64,000 bases of DNA from Bradyrhizobium yuanmingense (GCF_900094575.1 NZ_FMAE01000001.1:1-64000), one strand, 5' to 3'; numbered from the stretch's first letter, positions 52,023 to 61,460 are shown. The notes: generated from the sequence alone by a model not told the origin. A program made the numbers and translations.

Positions 52023-53315
52023 ATGACGGACATGGTGCAGTCGGCAGCAGCGGCCCCGAGTGCCGCGCGCGTAAGCGATGCCTATCGCTGGGCGCAATTG
52101 GCGATCGGTGTGGCGGCGATGGTGATGATCGCCAATTACCAATATGGCTGGACGTTCTTCGTCCCCGACATCCAGAAGACGTTCGGCTGGGATCGTGCCT
52201 CGATCCAATGGGCCTTCACGCTCTTCGTGTTGTTCGAGACCTGGCTGGTGCCGGTTGAAGGATGGTTCGTCGACAAATACGGCCCGCGCATCGTGGTGCT
52301 GGTCGGCGGCGTGCTCTGCGCTATCGGCTGGGCGATCAACGCGCAGGCGACCTCGCTGAACGGCTACTATCTCGGCATGATCATCGCAGGCATCGGCGCC
52401 GGCGGCGTCTACGGCACCTGCGTCGGCAACGCGCTGAAATGGTTTCCGGACAAGCGCGGTCTTGCGGCCGGCATCACGGCGGCCGGCTTCGGGGCAGGCT
52501 CCGCGCTGACCGTGGCGCCGATCCAGGCCATGATCAAGGACAGCGGATTCCAGACCACCTTCCTCTATTTCGGCCTCGGGCAAGGCATCATCATCTGCCT
52601 CCTCGCCTTCTTCCTGCTCGCGCCGAAAGCGGGCCAGGTGCCGCACGTGGTGGCGAATGCCAATATCATCCAGACCCGGCGCAACTATCAGCCGACCGAA
52701 GTGCTGCGCCAGCCGATCTTCTGGCTGATGTACTTCATGTTCGTGATCGTCGGCGCGGGTGGACTGATGGTCACCGCGAACCTGAAGCCGATCGCGGTTG
52801 ACTGGAAGGTCGACAGCGTCCCTGTGACGCTGATGGCGGTGACGATGACGGCGGTGACCTTCGCGGCCACGATCGACCGCGTGCTCAACGGCCTGACGCG
52901 TCCGTTCTTCGGCTGGATCTCCGACATGATCGGCCGCGAGAACACGATGTTCATCGCCTTCGGCATGGAAGGGTTCGGCATTTGGATGCTCTACCTCTGG
53001 GGCCACGATCCGGTCTGGTTCGTGCTGCTCTCGGGCTTCGTGTTCTTCGCCTGGGGTGAGATCTACTCGCTATTCCCCTCGACCTGCACCGACACGTTCG
53101 GCACCAAGTTCGCAACCACCAATGCCGGCCTGCTCTACACCGCGAAGGGCACCGCCGCGCTGCTGGTGCCGATCGCCAACTACATGCAGCAATCGTCGGG
53201 CACCTGGGACAGCGTGTTCATCATCGCGGCCGGCGCCAACATCCTGGCTTCGCTGCTGGCGATCGCGGTGCTCAAGCCCTGGCGCAAGGTCGTGGTCGCG
53301 AAATCGACGATCTGA
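52023..53315 (+). CDS. oxlT: OxlT-type MFS oxalate/formate antiporter, copy 1
   Basis: A 430-residue carrier with 12 membrane helices. IANYQYGWTFFVPDIQKTFG, GWFVDKYGPRIVVLVGGVLC and GTCVGNALKWFPDKRGLAAG are the OxlT-family motifs. Arg293 in NGLTRPFFGWISD and Lys375 in LLYTAKGTAALL align with the two charged residues of Oxalobacter OxlT that bind oxalate (Arg272, Lys355). ATG 52023 has GGGAGGG upstream. The operator 55 bases before it and the terminator after it mark a single-gene unit in the putative oxalate regulon. Direction in an aerobe (uptake or exchange) is inferred. Confidence 0.92.
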   Translation: MTDMVQSAAAAPSAARVSDAYRWAQLAIGVAAMVMIANYQYGWTFFVPDIQKTFGWDRASIQWAFTLFVLFETWLVPVEGWFVDKYGPRIVVLVGGVLCAIGWAINAQATSLNGYYLGMIIAGIGAGGVYGTCVGNALKWFPDKRGLAAGITAAGFGAGSALTVAPIQAMIKDSGFQTTFLYFGLGQGIIICLLAFFLLAPKAGQVPHVVANANIIQTRRNYQPTEVLRQPIFWLMYFMFVIVGAGGLMVTANLKPIAVDWKVDSVPVTLMAVTMTAVTFAATIDRVLNGLTRPFFGWISDMIGRENTMFIAFGMEGFGIWMLYLWGHDPVWFVLLSGFVFFAWGEIYSLFPSTCTDTFGTKFATTNAGLLYTAKGTAALLVPIANYMQQSSGTWDSVFIIAAGANILASLLAIAVLKPWRKVVVAKSTI

Positions 53316-53340
53316 CCGGCGATACAATTCAGCAAGCACG

Positions 53341-53369
53341 ACGCCCGGCCTCACGGCCGGGCGTTTTTT
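53341..53369 (+). terminator. Rho-independent terminator after OxlT 1
   Basis: ACGCCCGGCC (53341-53350) pairs with GGCCGGGCGT (53355-53364) around TCAC and is followed by TTTTT. Strong and well placed 26 bases after the stop. Confidence 0.92.
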
Positions 53370-53444
53370 CTTTGGCGATCGTCGCATCGCCTCGCCGGGG
53401 CGCGGGCGGAGCCACCAAGAAGTGACAAGTTAGGGCTTGCAATC

Positions 53445-53461
53445 TGGAATATCGTATACCA
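53445..53461. promoter_or_regulatory. Operator site F (TGGAAT-N5-ATACCA) before OxlT 2
   Basis: One base differs from the left consensus half-site; spacing is the same. It lies 100 bases before the ATG at 53561. Confidence 0.72.
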
Positions 53462-53560
53462 ATCTCCGCGTCGCGCCTGCGACGATAAGCCACAATACTC
53501 GCGACACCAGGTCGTCTTGCGATCCTGTGTCACGGACAATCAGGCGCTGGGAGGTTCTCG

Positions 53561-54883
53561 ATGATTTCCAGCCCGGACGGCGCCGTCACCGCCGCGCCGC
53601 TTCGCACCGGTTTCCGCTGGCTCCAGCTCGGCATGGGCATCGTCTGCATGGCGATGATCGCCAATCTGCAATATGGCTGGACGCTGTTCGTCGATCCGAT
53701 CGATGCCGCCCACCACTGGGGGCGCACCGCGATCCAGCTCGCCTTCACCATCTTCGTCGTCACCGAGACCTGGCTGGTGCCGGTCGAGGCCTGGTTCGTC
53801 GACAAATACGGCCCGCGCATCGTCATCATGTTCGGCGGCGTGATGATCGCACTGTCCTGGATCCTCAACGCCTCCGCCGACAGCCTCACCCTGCTCTATG
53901 CGGCGGCGATCGTCGGCGGCATGGGCGCGGGCGCGGTGTACGGCACCTGCGTCGGCAACGCGCTGAAATGGTTTCCCGACCGCCGCGGCCTCGCGGCGGG
54001 CGCGACCGCCGCCGGCTTCGGCGCAGGGGCCGCGATCACCATCGTGCCGATCGCGAGCATGATCGCCTCGAGCGGCTATCAGCACGCCTTCCTCACCTTC
54101 GGCATCGCCCAGGGCCTCGTCGTGTTCGTGCTCGCCTTCTTCATCCAGCCGCCGCGCCTCTCCATTCCGCCGAAGAAGAAGCAGATCAACCTGCCGCAGA
54201 CCAGGATCGATTTCACCCCGCCGCAAGTGCTGCGCAGCCCTGTTTTCTGGGCGATGTATCTCGTCTTCGTCATGGTCGCTTCCGGCGGACTGATGACTGC
54301 GGCGCAGATCGCCCCGATCGCACACGACTTCAAGATCGCCGACAAGCCGGTGACGCTCGCCGGCTTCCAGATGGCGGCGCTGACCTTCGCGATCTCGCTC
54401 GACCGCATCTTCGACGGATTCGGGCGACCCTTCTTCGGCTGGGTCTCCGACACGATCGGCCGCGAGCCCACCATGTTCATCGCCTTCGGCACCGCGGCCT
54501 TGATGCTGCTGACGCTCTCGGCCTATGGCCAGGTGCCTGTCGTCTTCGTGCTGGCCACCGCGGTTTATTTCGGCGTGTTCGGCGAGATCTATTCGCTGTT
54601 CCCCGCGACCTGCGGCGACACCTTCGGTGCGAAGTTCGCAACCACCAACAATGGCATGCTCTACACCGCGAAGGGCACGGCCTCCCTGCTCGTCCCGCTC
54701 GCGAGCGTGATCTCGACCGCCTATGGCTGGAAGGCCGTATTCGTGGTGGCGGTGGCGCTGAACGCCACGGCGGCGCTGATGGCGCTGCTCGTGATCAAGC
54801 CGCTGCGCCGCGCCTTCATCCTCGGCCAGGAAGCCGAGCGCACGGAGACCGCAAGCGGAACCGCCAAGACCGAGACGGCGTAA
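53561..54883 (+). CDS. oxlT: OxlT-type MFS oxalate/formate antiporter, copy 2
   Basis: A 440-residue MFS carrier, clearly a paralogue of the preceding one: IANLQYGWTLFVDPIDAAHH, AWFVDKYGPRIVIMFGGVMI, GTCVGNALKWFPDRRGLAAG, DGFGRPFFGWVSD and MLYTAKGTASLL keep the substrate Arg and Lys. ATG 53561 follows GGGAGGTTCTCG. The tandem copies probably arose by duplication and may differ in affinity or in the exchanged anion. Each has its own operator and terminator, so they are not one operon. Confidence 0.92.
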   Translation: MISSPDGAVTAAPLRTGFRWLQLGMGIVCMAMIANLQYGWTLFVDPIDAAHHWGRTAIQLAFTIFVVTETWLVPVEAWFVDKYGPRIVIMFGGVMIALSWILNASADSLTLLYAAAIVGGMGAGAVYGTCVGNALKWFPDRRGLAAGATAAGFGAGAAITIVPIASMIASSGYQHAFLTFGIAQGLVVFVLAFFIQPPRLSIPPKKKQINLPQTRIDFTPPQVLRSPVFWAMYLVFVMVASGGLMTAAQIAPIAHDFKIADKPVTLAGFQMAALTFAISLDRIFDGFGRPFFGWVSDTIGREPTMFIAFGTAALMLLTLSAYGQVPVVFVLATAVYFGVFGEIYSLFPATCGDTFGAKFATTNNGMLYTAKGTASLLVPLASVISTAYGWKAVFVVAVALNATAALMALLVIKPLRRAFILGQEAERTETASGTAKTETA

Positions 54884-54908
54884 GGCGCCGCACCTTGCCG
54901 GCTTGCAG

Positions 54909-54938
54909 AGGGGCGCAGCGATGCGCCCCTTTCTTTTT
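54909..54938 (+). terminator. Rho-independent terminator after OxlT 2
   Basis: AGGGGCGCA (54909-54917) pairs with TGCGCCCCT (54922-54930) around GCGA, followed by TTCTTTTT. Confidence 0.92.
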
Positions 54939-55008
54939 GGGCACGGCGATAATGTCAGTACGCCTGTCGCAAGATTTTTCGGATCCGCCAAATCCAGCGC
55001 TTGACGAT

Positions 55009-55025
55009 TGGCATTATGTATACCA
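55009..55025. promoter_or_regulatory. Operator site G (TGGCAT-N5-ATACCA) before the CBS gene
   Basis: Half-sites identical to sites D and E, 33 bases before the ATG at 55058. Confidence 0.8.
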
Positions 55026-55057
55026 CACTTCCTCACCACTCACCCAGGGAGGTTGCA

Positions 55058-55486
55058 ATGCTGGTCGGAGACATTCTGCGCAAGAAGACGCCGCGCGTTG
55101 TCACGGTACGTATGAACGAAACGGTGGGGATCGCGGCCAAGCTGATGCGCGCCAACAATATCAGCGCGCTGGTGGTCAAGGATGTGGTCCGCTCCGAGGG
55201 CAACACCGCGGTTGGCATGTTCACCGAGCGCGACGTGGTGCGCGCCGTCGCCGAGCACGGCGCGGGCGCCGTCAACGTCAAGGTCTCCCAGCTGGTCTCG
55301 GTGCAGCAGCTGGTGTCCTGCACCTCCACCGACACGATCGAGCACGTCCGGCATCTGATGAACCGTCATCATATCCGCCATCTGCCCGTGATCGACGATT
55401 ACAGCCTCGTCTCCGTCATCAGCATGCGCGACATCGCCGCGGCGATGGATGAGGCGCTCAACGGCACGCCGCAAGCGGCGGCTTAA
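55058..55486 (+). CDS. CBS-domain-pair protein
   Basis: A 142-residue stand-alone Bateman module. The first CBS domain (about residues 1-70) reads VTVRMNETVGIAAKLMRANN, VGMFTERDVVRAVAEHG; the second (about 76-135) reads CTSTDTIEHVRHLMNRHHIR, LPVIDDYSLVSVISMRDIAA. Such modules bind AMP, ATP, S-adenosylmethionine or NADH and regulate partner proteins or sense energy state. ATG 55058 follows CAGGGAGGTTGCA. The operator 33 bases before it puts the gene in the oxalate regulon; its partner could be one of the transporters or the decarboxylase, which is inferred. Confidence 0.93.
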   Translation: MLVGDILRKKTPRVVTVRMNETVGIAAKLMRANNISALVVKDVVRSEGNTAVGMFTERDVVRAVAEHGAGAVNVKVSQLVSVQQLVSCTSTDTIEHVRHLMNRHHIRHLPVIDDYSLVSVISMRDIAAAMDEALNGTPQAAA

Positions 55487-55487
55487 A

Positions 55488-55565
55488 GCATGATCCGGAA
55501 AAGTGCGCAGCGGTTTTCCGACAAGATCATGCTCAAACAATAGACTAAAGCGCATCGCGCTTTAG
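55488..55565. repeat. Two adjacent dispersed palindromes (family D)
   Basis: AGCATGATCCGGAAAAGTG on the left mirrors CGGTTTTCCG and AGATCATGCT on the right (55488-55532). It is followed by CTAAAGCGC-ATC-GCGCTTTAG (55545-55565), a perfect 9-base hairpin. This pair is a familiar intergenic unit in Rhizobiales and lies just after the CBS gene, where it may also stop transcription. Confidence 0.85.
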
Positions 55566-55666
55566 AGCGGCAAAACTTCCCCCTGCGACTGCCGGCCCCG
55601 GCTCGGATCCTTCCGAGCCGGACCGGATCTTTCGTCCCAAAATCCGTCTCTGCTCGCGAGGATTTC

Positions 55667-56686
55667 ATGAAGATCTGCATCTACGGCGCCGGCGCGATCG
55701 GCGGATATCTCGGGGTTCAGCTCGGGCGCGCGGGCGCCGACGTCAGCCTGATCGCACGCGGCGCGCACCTTGCCGCCATGCGCGAGCGCGGCCTGACGCT
55801 GCTCGCGGGCGAGGAAAAGCACACCGTTCATCCGCGCTGCACCGATGATCCCACCGAACTCGGCGTGCAGGACTTCATCATCATCACGCTGAAGGCCCAT
55901 TCGATCACCGGCGTGATCGAAAAGATGCAGCCGCTGCTCGGGCCTCACACCCGCATCGTCACCGCCGTCAACGGCGTTCCCTACTGGTACTTCTACAAGC
56001 ACGGCGGTCAATATGAGAACTCGACGCTGGAGAGCATCGATCCCGGCGGCCGGCAGTGGCGTGAGCTGGGGGCCGAGCGCGCCATCGGCTGCATCGTCTA
56101 TCCCGCCACCGAGATCGAGGCGCCCGGCGTGATCCGCCACGTCTACGGCAACAACTTTCCGCTCGGCGAGCCCTCGGGCGAGATCACCTCCGACGTGCAG
56201 CACCTCGCCGATCTCTTCGTCGCCGCCGGCCTGAAGGCTCCCGTGCTCGACCGCATCCGCGACGAGATCTGGCTGAAGCTCTGGGGCAATGTCTGCTTCA
56301 ACCCGATCAGTGCGCTGACCCACGCCACGCTCGACGTGATCTGCACCGATCCCGCCACGCGCGCGCTGTCGCGCGCGATCATGGTGGAGACGCAAGCCAT
56401 CGCCGAGACCTTCGGCGTCAAGTTCCGCGTCGACGTCGAGCGCCGCATCGAGGGGGCGCGCAAGGTGGGCGCGCACAAGACCTCGATGCTGCAGGATCTC
56501 GAGCGCGGCCGCCCGATGGAGATCGATCCGCTCGTCACCGTGGTGCAGGAGATGGGCCGGCTCACCGGTATTCCGACGCCCGCGCTGGATTCGGTGCTGG
56601 CCATGGTGACGCAGCGCGCCCGCATCGCCGGCCTCTATGACGGCGTCTCGACACCGGCTGATCCGCGCGCACTGGCGGTGGCGTGA
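55667..56686 (+). CDS. 2-dehydropantoate 2-reductase (ApbA/PanE family)
   Basis: A 339-residue NADPH-dependent reductase. KICIYGAGAIGGYLGVQLGR is the Rossmann motif, TLKAHSITGV the first substrate loop, and LWLKLWGNVCFNPISALTHA carries the catalytic lysine and the conserved Asn/Ser. The C-terminal Glu/Asp region TSMLQDLERGRPMEIDPLV is typical. It may reduce ketopantoate for coenzyme A or another 2-oxoacid. Coupling by a TGATG overlap to a fumarylacetoacetase-like gene makes a catabolic role at least as likely, so I give no symbol. Confidence 0.9.
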   Translation: MKICIYGAGAIGGYLGVQLGRAGADVSLIARGAHLAAMRERGLTLLAGEEKHTVHPRCTDDPTELGVQDFIIITLKAHSITGVIEKMQPLLGPHTRIVTAVNGVPYWYFYKHGGQYENSTLESIDPGGRQWRELGAERAIGCIVYPATEIEAPGVIRHVYGNNFPLGEPSGEITSDVQHLADLFVAAGLKAPVLDRIRDEIWLKLWGNVCFNPISALTHATLDVICTDPATRALSRAIMVETQAIAETFGVKFRVDVERRIEGARKVGAHKTSMLQDLERGRPMEIDPLVTVVQEMGRLTGIPTPALDSVLAMVTQRARIAGLYDGVSTPADPRALAVA

Positions 56687-57468
56687 TGACGAGCGTGACC
56701 AAATGGCTGCGCTTCCGCCATGGCGGGACGACGGGCTTCGGCACGCTGACGTCCTCCGGCATCACCGTGCACGAGGGCGACATGTTCGGTCGCAACGCCG
56801 CAACGGGCAAGATTTTGGCGCTCTCGGAGGTCGAGCTGCTTGCGCCCTGCGTGCCCAGCAAGATCGTCGCGCTCTGGAATAATTTCCACGCGCTCGCGGC
56901 CAAGCTGAACCAGCCCAAACCGCCGGAGCCGCTGTACCTGCTCAAGGCCACCACCAGCATCGCCGCACCCGGCGCCGTGATCCGCCGCCCGTCTCATTAC
57001 GACGGCAAGACCACCTATGAGGGCGAGCTCGGCATTGTCATCGGCAGGACCTGCGCCCGTGTCTCGCCAGATGAGGCCGACAGCTTCATCTTCGGCTACA
57101 CCTGCGTCAACGACATTACCGCCAACGACATCCTGACGCGCGACCCCACCTTCGCCCAATGGGCCCGCGCCAAGGGCATCGACGATTACGGTCCGTTCGG
57201 CCCTGTGATCGCGACCGGTCTCGATCCGGCAAAACTCACGGTTCGCACCATCCTCAACGGCGCGGAGCGGCAGAACTACCCGATCTCGGACATGATCTTC
57301 AGCGCGCAGGAGCTGGTGAGCAGGATCTCCCACGACATGACCCTCTCGCCCGGCGACCTCATCGCGGTCGGCACCTCGGTCGGCGTCGGCGTGATGAAGG
57401 AGCCCGTCAACACGGTGACCGTCGCGATCGACGGCATCGGCGAGCTCACCAACGAGTTCCGGCTGTAG
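56686..57468 (+). CDS. Fumarylacetoacetate hydrolase-family protein
   Basis: A 260-residue hydrolase/decarboxylase-fold protein. IVALWNNFHALAAKLNQPKP, LLKATTSIAAPGAVI and the metal site YEGELGIVIGRTC with NDITANDILTRD follow family order. The C-terminal SHDMTLSPGDLIAVGTSVG is diagnostic. Members cleave or isomerise 2-oxoacids or hydrolyse acylpyruvates; specificity is unknown. ATG 56686 shares a base with the stop of the preceding reductase (TGATG), indicating translational coupling and a shared pathway. Confidence 0.92.
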   Translation: MTSVTKWLRFRHGGTTGFGTLTSSGITVHEGDMFGRNAATGKILALSEVELLAPCVPSKIVALWNNFHALAAKLNQPKPPEPLYLLKATTSIAAPGAVIRRPSHYDGKTTYEGELGIVIGRTCARVSPDEADSFIFGYTCVNDITANDILTRDPTFAQWARAKGIDDYGPFGPVIATGLDPAKLTVRTILNGAERQNYPISDMIFSAQELVSRISHDMTLSPGDLIAVGTSVGVGVMKEPVNTVTVAIDGIGELTNEFRL

Positions 57469-57578
57469 ACTTTTTCGCCGCCGCAGAGCAGCAAAATTGA
57501 TCTGGCGCAAACCCGCCGTCGCGGCCAAGGCTACCCTCCCCGGCAAAAGATTGATTTCTGATGCAAGGGAGGACGCAC

Positions 57579-57698
57579 ATGTCGAATGCCGGCAACGCAC
57601 TGCTGTGGACCGTGCTGTACTTCGCTCTCTCGTTCGCCGCGATCTTCGTGGTCTGGTTCGCCGATAGGATTCGGTCGAACTTGCTCGGGAAGCGATAG
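57579..57698 (+). CDS. 39-residue single-pass membrane peptide
   Basis: ATG 57579, with CAAGGGAGGACGCAC upstream (a near-perfect Shine-Dalgarno), opens a 39-codon frame. A single helix (LLWTVLYFALSFAAIFVVWF) is followed by a positively charged tail ADRIRSNLLGKR. The strong ribosome site and ideal one-helix topology support coding status. Function unknown; small membrane peptides often modulate larger membrane proteins. Confidence 0.65.
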   Translation: MSNAGNALLWTVLYFALSFAAIFVVWFADRIRSNLLGKR

Positions 57699-58032
57699 CC
57701 CCAGGGCACGTTGCTTCGTCCTAGCGCTGGCGGCTGGCCTGGGTGCAAGCGGGCCGGCACAGGGACGTGGGCGCCACCTCGCATCTTCCGCAGCGCCTGG
57801 CGTTGACGGAATCCCGGTGCTGCGCTCTGCGGTAAGCCAGCGGGCCCCTGTCGGCACCAGGGTCGGTCGCGCTCCGAAACATCCAGACACATCACATCTC
57901 CGCGCGCCCGAGCAATGCCGCCAACATGTCCCGTGCGCGCCGCAACTTGGACGCATTCGGCCGCCCTTTTGGGAGGCGTGTCTGGGGGCACGGCATGACC
58001 GTGTTTGGACCAAACCTTCTAGGGGTATCGCT
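57699..58032. other. Intergenic stretch without recognisable features
   Basis: 334 GC-rich bases. I see no gene, strong palindrome or operator. The last part (ACCAAACCTTCTAGGGGTATCGCT) contains the ribosome site of the next gene. Confidence 0.35.
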
Positions 58033-58230
58033 GTGAAGAAGATTGTATTTGCTCTGGGTGCCACGCTTGCTTTTGCGACGGCTGCAAACGCTGCAGATCT
58101 GCCGCGCCGGCAGCCGGTGCCAGCCTATCCGGGCGAGCAGGCGCCAATCGGCAAGATGCCGATCGGCAAGAACCCGATTGGAAAGGCCCCGATCGGCAAG
58201 GCGCCGGGCCCGGTCGCCGCGCGCTACTGA
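58033..58230 (+). CDS. Small secreted protein with P-I-G-K repeats
   Basis: A 65-residue protein from GTG 58033, preceded by AGGGGTATCGCT. The signal peptide is KKIVFALGATLAFATAANAA, with cleavage before DLPRR. The mature part contains four near-perfect five-residue repeats (APIGK, MPIGK-, NPIGK-, APIGK-) then APGPVAARY. The start is non-ATG, but the signal peptide is convincing. No known family; the cationic, Pro/Gly/Lys repeat suggests a cell-wall, metal or nucleic-acid binding peptide, which is speculative. Confidence 0.75.
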   Translation: MKKIVFALGATLAFATAANAADLPRRQPVPAYPGEQAPIGKMPIGKNPIGKAPIGKAPGPVAARY

Positions 58231-58284
58231 CGCGCAGCGAAATACGCGTCAGACATTTGCGCTCGATGGTCGAGGGGGAATAGC

Positions 58285-58947
58285 GTGACGAACAAAGCTG
58301 GTCGATCGGGATCCTGCATCCTCGCGGGCTTCGCTCTTGCAGCTATGCTCTCATGCACGACGCCCTCGGCCTCGGCCCATGAGACCGACAAGCAGACCGA
58401 CAAGCGCGTTGCCGATGCGAACGCGCTTGCTACGACCGACACTGCCCCGCGGCCACAGCCGCAATCGACGCGGCGCTCGGTCGCGCGGGCGGAGAAAGGC
58501 CCCTATTACGTCGACTTCCGCGCCCGCACGGCTGCGAGCTGGGGCCATGCGTTCGTCTGGTACGGCAAGACCAGCGAGAAGGCCGTCGAGGTTGCGGGCC
58601 TGACACCGGCCGGCGATACGCTCGCTTACGTGCTCGGTCACATTACCTTTGTGCCATCCGAGACCGGCGCCAGCTACGGCGATCTCGATCCGGAATATCT
58701 GACCGCGAGCTATCGGGTCTATCTCAACGAAGCCGACGCCAAGCGCGTGTTCGCCTACATCAAGGAGTTGCAGGCCAGCTCGCCGGTCTGGAATGCCGAG
58801 ACCATAAACTGTACCGGCTTCATCGGCGACATCGCGGAGTTCATGGGATTGAAGGTCCCCCATCGCTGGCAGCGCCCGGAAAACTTCGTCAACAGCCTCA
58901 AGGAAATCAACGGCGGGCGCCAGATGGTGCGGTTGTCGGCGAAGTAG
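58285..58947 (+). CDS. Secreted protein of unknown function, possible papain-like fold
   Basis: A 220-residue protein with signal peptide (CILAGFALAAMLSCTTPSAS), a disordered Thr/Gln-rich linker (residues about 33-70), and a conserved-looking domain (about 72-215). The domain has YYVDFRARTAASWGHAFVWY with a possible catalytic His, then WNAETINCTGFIGDIAEFMG with a possible nucleophile Cys before a helix. That His-then-Cys order is that of permuted NlpC/P60 enzymes, but this is only pattern-level evidence. It is 54 bases downstream of the P-I-G-K peptide gene. Confidence 0.6.
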   Translation: MTNKAGRSGSCILAGFALAAMLSCTTPSASAHETDKQTDKRVADANALATTDTAPRPQPQSTRRSVARAEKGPYYVDFRARTAASWGHAFVWYGKTSEKAVEVAGLTPAGDTLAYVLGHITFVPSETGASYGDLDPEYLTASYRVYLNEADAKRVFAYIKELQASSPVWNAETINCTGFIGDIAEFMGLKVPHRWQRPENFVNSLKEINGGRQMVRLSAK

Positions 58948-58967
58948 CTCTTCGCCCCATTCTCGGT

Positions 58968-60255
<1,288 letters not shown>

Positions 60256-60280
60256 TCACTGCAAGACGTGAGAGTATTGC

Positions 60281-61252
60281 ATGAAAGCCTACGTCTACGG
60301 CCCTGAAGGCGCGGGGATTTCCGACGTCGCTCAACCAAAGCCCAAAGGCACGCAGGTGCTCGTCCGCGTTCGCGCCTGCGGCCTCAATCGCGCCGACACC
60401 GGCATGCGCAAGGGCCACGCCCATGGCGCGGCCGGCGGCGTCGGCACCGTGCTGGGCATGGAATGGGCCGGTGAGGTCGCCGAGCTCGGGCCCGATGCGA
60501 AGGGCGTGAAGATCGGCGACCGCATCATGGGATCGGGCGGCGCGGCGTTCGCCGAATATACGCTGGCCGATCACGGCCGGCTGCTCCACACGCCGTCGAA
60601 CATGAATTTCGAGGAGGCCGCCACCCTCCCCGTCGCGCTCGCGACCATGCACAACGCCGTCGTCACGATCGGCGGGGTGCAGGCTGGCCAGAGCGTGCTG
60701 GTCCAGGGTGCGAGCTCCGGCGTCGGGCTGATGGCAATGCAGATCGCCCGGCTCAAGGGCGCGAAGCTGGTGATCGGCTCGTCCACCGACGCGTATCGCC
60801 GCGGCCGGCTGAAGGAGTATGGCGCCGACCTCGCCGTCGACAGCTCCGATCCGAAATGGGTCGACGAGGTGCTGAAGGCGACGAACGGCGAAGGCGTCGA
60901 CCTCATCGTCGACCAGGTCTCGGGCAAGGTCGCCAACCAGAACCTCGCCGCGACGAAGATCAAGGGCCGCATCGTCAATGTCGGCCGCCTCGGCGGCACC
61001 CATGCCGACTTCAATTTCGACCTGCACGCGGCCCGCCGCATCGACTATGTCGGCGTCACCTTCCGCAGCCGTACCATCGAGGAGGTCCGCGAGATCTTTG
61101 CCGAGGTCCGCAGGGACATCTGGGGCGCGGTGGAATCGCGCAAGCTGCAACTGCCGATCGACAAGGTGTTCGCGTTCGGCGAGATCGACCAGGCGTTCGA
61201 GCACATGGAAGCGAACAGGCATCTGGGGAAGATCGTGGTGACGGTGCCGTAG
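60281..61252 (+). CDS. Zinc-independent medium-chain dehydrogenase (quinone oxidoreductase-like)
   Basis: A 323-residue MDR protein. MKAYVYGPEGAGISDVAQPK and ACGLNRADTGMRKGH resemble quinone oxidoreductase. GMEWAGEVAELGPDAKGVKI and VLVQGASSGVGLMAMQIARL form the GroES-like and NADPH parts. The structural-zinc Cys cluster is absent. FRSRTIEEVREIFAEVRRDI and AFGEIDQAFEHMEANRHLGK are the C-terminal signatures. The electron acceptor is unknown. It is followed by a family A palindrome. Confidence 0.92.
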   Translation: MKAYVYGPEGAGISDVAQPKPKGTQVLVRVRACGLNRADTGMRKGHAHGAAGGVGTVLGMEWAGEVAELGPDAKGVKIGDRIMGSGGAAFAEYTLADHGRLLHTPSNMNFEEAATLPVALATMHNAVVTIGGVQAGQSVLVQGASSGVGLMAMQIARLKGAKLVIGSSTDAYRRGRLKEYGADLAVDSSDPKWVDEVLKATNGEGVDLIVDQVSGKVANQNLAATKIKGRIVNVGRLGGTHADFNFDLHAARRIDYVGVTFRSRTIEEVREIFAEVRRDIWGAVESRKLQLPIDKVFAFGEIDQAFEHMEANRHLGKIVVTVP

Positions 61253-61270
61253 GGCGCCGGCAGCGGCCCG

Positions 61271-61360
61271 GTAGGGTGGGCAAAGCGAAGCGTGCCCACG
61301 ATCTGCATCCATCGCGGACGAATGGTGGGCACGGCGCTAACGCGCCTTTGCCCACCCTAC
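61271..61360. repeat. Dispersed intergenic palindrome, family A copy 3
   Basis: GTAGGGTGGGCAAAGCGAAG and CGCGCCTTTGCCCACCCTAC are nearly the same arms as copy 1, with an inner GTGCCCAC/GTGGGCAC pair. It lies 18 bases after a stop, where it could act as a transcript end. Confidence 0.9.
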
Positions 61361-61460
61361 GGGGCCGGAGCAAGGCGTAGACCGCTCCTGCAACTCACTA
61401 GCGACTACATCCTGTGGATCATCGCTTGATGTCCCACACGGGGCTGCTAAATCCCCGCCC

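Noticed and set aside
53437..55452. A 671-codon plus-strand frame overlapping OxlT 2 and the CBS gene
   Set aside because: It crosses a terminator and a promoter and is Arg/His-rich; the OxlT and CBS frames explain the DNA.
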